This document shows, piece by piece, positions 60,540 through 64,000 of a stretch of DNA of 64,000 bases. The notes beneath the pieces are model-generated. The model saw nothing but the letters and a program-made list of their open reading frames with translations, had not been told where the DNA came from and searched no databases. The stretch's first letter is position 1, and the number at the start of each line of letters is the position of its first letter. The position numbers and the translations under genes were made by a program. Source of the stretch: Hetaerina americana (taxonomy: Eukaryota; Arthropoda; Insecta; Odonata; Calopterygidae). The DNA lies in assembly GCA_022747635.1 (NCBI GenBank), contig JAKTNV010000003.1, forward strand, positions 101,910,954 through 101,974,953. Reading direction: 5' to 3'.

Positions 60540-61310
60540 CTTTCTGGTAACTCGCCGTGAATCAAACTCTCCCTCCACCCCCTTCCCTGACCCCCCAACC
60601 TCCTTCCCTTCCGTCCCATGACAACTTCCCGCTCCCACCCGCATTCCACCGCTGCACCATCCTCTCGAACCGCACTCCGCGCTGCTCCCCTCCCATTCCA
60701 CCCCTCGAGGGACGCCCCACTCCCGCCGCGACACGGAGACTAAGCCCGGGTGTGCGTTCCCCTCCCTCCCGTCCGCCCCCGCTCGCGACACCCTCGTGTA
60801 CGTGCCTGTGTGACACGAGCCTCTCTCGCGCGCGCACGTGAGAAGCAGGCCGTCGATTCATAAATCCAGAGAGATGGGAGGGAGCGAGGGGGTTGGGGAG
60901 GGGGGAGACCACCCCCTTTCCACCCCCCCGAAATGATTCATAAGCAGCATTTCACGTGACGCGCGCGCGCGCGAGGAGGGAGGGAGGGAGAGGAGTCCCT
61001 CGAGAGTGTTCGCGCTTGTCTCGGCCGTGTTCCTTTGAAGAATACAAATGGCCGCTCTCGGTGCGCCGCCGTGGCTTCGCGGTGTGAATTATTGCCATAT
61101 CGTCTCCTTATGCATAAAGAGAGGGAGGTGGTGTGCTTTATCCGATTGTGCCGCATTTGGCGATGCTTCAAAAAGATTCCCCTTGGTCGATGTCGGCGAT
61201 CCGGTGGACTTCTTAGAATTTCGGATCATATTGATGAGACACTGGGATTTTGTTTCATTTACCTCAGTTGTACCTGCCAGCCGCGGCGTCCGCAGTAAAG
61301 GTGATCACGA
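60540..61310. promoter_or_regulatory. GC island with C-rich to G-rich switch
   Basis: The + strand is C-rich from 60,560 to about 60,790 and G-rich from about 60,870 to 61,000, with CGCGCGCGCG at 60,960-60,972 and many CpGs. Less biased GC-rich sequence continues to about 61,310. The arrangement resembles the other C-to-G switching islands. Overlapping frames of 80-140 codons show no domain. Confidence 0.4.
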
Positions 61311-61319
61311 TAACGCTAC

Positions 61320-63865
61320 GTGACACAAAACTTCGCAGAGCGACACTCATTGCGTGCATAACGAGACCCTCGCCGCAATTGCTTTCACTGCTCTCATGAG
61401 GTATCAGATTTTTCAATAATTACGTGGTACTTGGTTGTATCTATGCGGGGAAAATCCCACACAAATAATTGTGCATGCAACTGGTAATAAAAAACAATTT
61501 TAAGTCTCTGAATCAAAACCAATGGCATCTAAATTAGTAAATGAGAATGCGTACGTCATTAAATATTTTAAAATATCCTCCTAGTAGTTCCTGTGAAGAG
61601 TTGTGGAATCGGTAAAATTATTTCCACCGACATGGTCGTGTTGTGGATCAGTATCTGGAAAAGGCATCGTCGGCAGGAAATGCCTGGCCCATATCAACGT
61701 TTTTCCTAAATGGGCGGAGAGACCACCACCGTATGAGAAATAAATCATGTCCTGTCTCAACATACTAAAACGATAGCCAATTACGAATCAATTTCCCACT
61801 TTGAAATATTCCAAAGTAACATCATGGAAGAGAGGTTCCGACATGTGGAGAAGTGTGGGTTGGCTGTGGATATGGCTATGAGGCGTGTGGGGGGTTGTGG
61901 GGAGGGGGGTGTGGCTGGCTCCCATGGGGGAGGGAGGGGGAGCGGTGCGGGAGTAGGGGAGCAGGGAGTTTGAGGCAGCATAATGGGAAGTGGGCAGGGT
62001 GAGGAAGGCCAGGGGGAAGCTCTCTTCTGCCGAGCATTTTAAGATGCTTAGGGGATTCCCATTCGGTCGAAGCCATTATGAACACCTTACGAAAGCACAC
62101 ACCTCCGTATTTTCGAGGAGGTGGTACCCAGAAGGGATCAAGAGGTCTTGAAATGGGCATCTATGAGGCTAATCTTACTTCTTTCATCTTGGACGGTCGA
62201 TATGCCGTCGCTTCTATGCCGTTAGACATTAAGGTAACCTTAAACTATCGCAGACAGCATATTTTGGTTCTTACCGCCCTGAATACACTAATGCATCCGG
62301 AGGATAGTGATTTATTTCAAGGAGAACTATGTTTCTCCAAAATGAAATAAATTAGGAATTTTAAAAAAATTTGATTACAGAATTATGGTTTCCCTTCATA
62401 TTAAAATGATGTAATTAAAATTCTTACAGTTTTTCGATTCAACTTTTAATTTATTTTCAAGAGCCAGAGGGAAAGTGCGCGGATTTCCAAAGTGACCTTC
62501 TTTGGTAGAGTTATAATGAACTGTTTTTCCGATCAAACTACTTTCACTTAATATAGGTATTATGTGGTAAACTGTTGCTCACAAGGTCATCCATTCTGTT
62601 TGGGTTGAACTTTCTGAAAAATGACTTAGACTCGAAAATCGAAAATATACTCATATTGGTGGTTAATTGGTTCCGCATCGCCATTTTCAATGGTATTTTC
62701 AGGTAATCAAACCAACCATGAGCAGCTGTATTTTACATTTGGTTCTCTTTTTAACATACATATTTAATAAATAATTAAGTTGTGGCCTTACGTTACTTGG
62801 CACTTTCTGCCCTAAAACGTCACAAGTTCATTTTACTAGCATATGGTCATCTTTCTCTCTCTTTCTTTCTGCTCAGTTTTCGCCACTCTTCATAAAATTA
62901 CATCCTCTGGGAACTTAATATCTATTCCTCCAGCACATCGAACACCTTCCGAGCTATTTGTTGGTACCATTTCTTTGACTCTTAGTATGTTACGCGACCT
63001 TACTCATCATTTTTAATTTAATTCATACAGAATTATTGTTAAAAATATTTTTCCCATTTAAATGCAACTTTCGACGGGCGTATTAAGGGAAGTTTTTATT
63101 TAACTCCCAGAACGCTAATCTTAGCATTGCTAATGTGAGTTAACGAACACAACTAACTTAATTTATATGACGCATTCCCCCATGTCGACCTAAGACGCTT
63201 ATGCTCTTTTAAGACCTGTCCGGATGCTCTACGCATTCTGCCCACCCACCTGGAGACGTAACTCCTCCCACCTATAGCAGCCTTATCTGCGTACCAAAGT
63301 CTCATGTGGTCTGAGATCGTAAAAATCGAGTAGAATAATAGAACTTTTACGAGAAAGGGTCCCCAGATACGCAGATCGTTACCCGCCGGCAAATATCCAA
63401 TGATTTCGGTCGGCCCTTCAAGCATCGGATTTAAAAAAAAATAGTTTTCCTTAATTGGTCCGGAGAAGACTAGGTGGAAAGTTTTACCTCACTTATCTCT
63501 CCACTCCATTTATTGTTTTCGCGGAAATGCTGATGGCTATCTCGAAAATCTCTCCTTATCTTGCTTTTATTCTCTCCCTCCTCCTTCCGACCCTTTTCGG
63601 GCCTAGTTTCACGATCACCGCTGCTACAAGCTTCAAACCATAATTGGGGACGAATATCCAGAATTCCTTTTTTTTAAGATCTGGTAACTACTCTTGAGCA
63701 AAAAAGCGCCTTCCCTTCGACCTTATTGACTGGTCTACGTCGCCGTATAAAATCGATGATTTCATAAAAGTAGTTGTAGATTTTGAATAATATTGACTTA
63801 TAGATACGTTAATGGAATGTCCACACGGTATTTATTCAGTTTTCTGTATCGTGAGCTTCATTCTC
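61320..63865. other. No recognisable gene
   Basis: Positions 61,810-62,030 are purine/G-rich on the + strand. The frame at 62,078-62,350 (90 codons) has no identifiable domain. The remainder is AT-rich. Confidence 0.4.

Positions 63866-63869
<4 letters not shown>

Positions 63870-63947
<78 letters not shown>
63870..63947. repeat. (TA)n microsatellite
   Basis: An uninterrupted run of 39 TA units. Confidence 0.97.
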
Positions 63948-63949
<2 letters not shown>

Positions 63950-64000
63950 TATCCTGTACATCTCATATTTTACCTTATTTTCACTTTGTCCTTAATGTAT

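Overview
This window looks like intergenic or deep intronic DNA from an animal, most likely an arthropod. It is AT-rich. It carries mariner transposons, CR1/Jockey-type and endonuclease/reverse-transcriptase-type LINE fragments, several tRNA-derived SINEs, a miniature inverted-repeat element and long microsatellites. I found no intact protein-coding gene, rRNA or functional tRNA. Most long open frames lie in compositionally biased GC islands, in a tetranucleotide microsatellite, or in transposon remnants. I cannot name the species.

Layout. The first 30 kb is mostly featureless AT-rich DNA. It is interrupted by GC-rich, CpG-containing islands with strong purine/pyrimidine strand asymmetry (about 3.0-3.7, 6.4-7.5, 11.6-12.6, 16.0-16.4, 19.2-20.0, 23.3-23.6, 27.0-27.5 and 28.8-29.6 kb). 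It also holds a decayed LINE at 1.4-2.2 kb, a LINE 3' end at 16.5 kb split by a foldback insertion, and two SINEs (18.7 and 25.1 kb). From 30 to 48.8 kb repeats are denser: a mariner transposase remnant (30.5 kb), a 250-bp MITE (32.0 kb), a 405-bp (TAAA)n array (33.2 kb), a LINE reverse-transcriptase fragment interrupted by a 175-bp element (35.5-36.4 kb), SINEs (37.6 and 42.5 kb), two LINE C-termini (42.7-43.4 and 45.0-45.5 kb), a minus-strand Jockey-like LINE (46.4-47.5 kb) and a ribozyme-like repeat (48.7 kb). From 49 kb on there is the largest GC island (51.0-52.7 kb), a SINE (53.1 kb), two adjacent internally deleted mariner elements (54.4-56.2 kb), a candidate 36-nt microexon (57.02 kb), a large palindromic element (59.2-59.4 kb), another GC island (60.5-61.3 kb) and a (TA)n tract near the end.

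Most interesting signal. A dispersed family of short elements shares a minus-strand core that reads CTGATGA, a small hairpin, RAAAC, CC..GG and TC/TA. This resembles the conserved core of a minimal type I hammerhead ribozyme, as known in Penelope-like retroelements and animal retrozymes. Copies are at 14.6, 35.6 and 48.75 kb; a partial, inverted-duplicated relative is at 59.2 kb and a further foldback relative, without the core, at 16.7 kb. Two of these insertions, both in LINE sequence, are bounded by direct repeats (12 and about 18 bp) that look like target-site duplications. The palindromic members suggest that head-to-head foldback is part of the family's structure.

The only hints of a host gene are splice-like signals on the + strand: a microexon candidate at 57,024-57,059, and donor-like sites at the downstream edges of GC-skew-switching islands (7,490 and 29,492). 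These are inferences, not gene calls.
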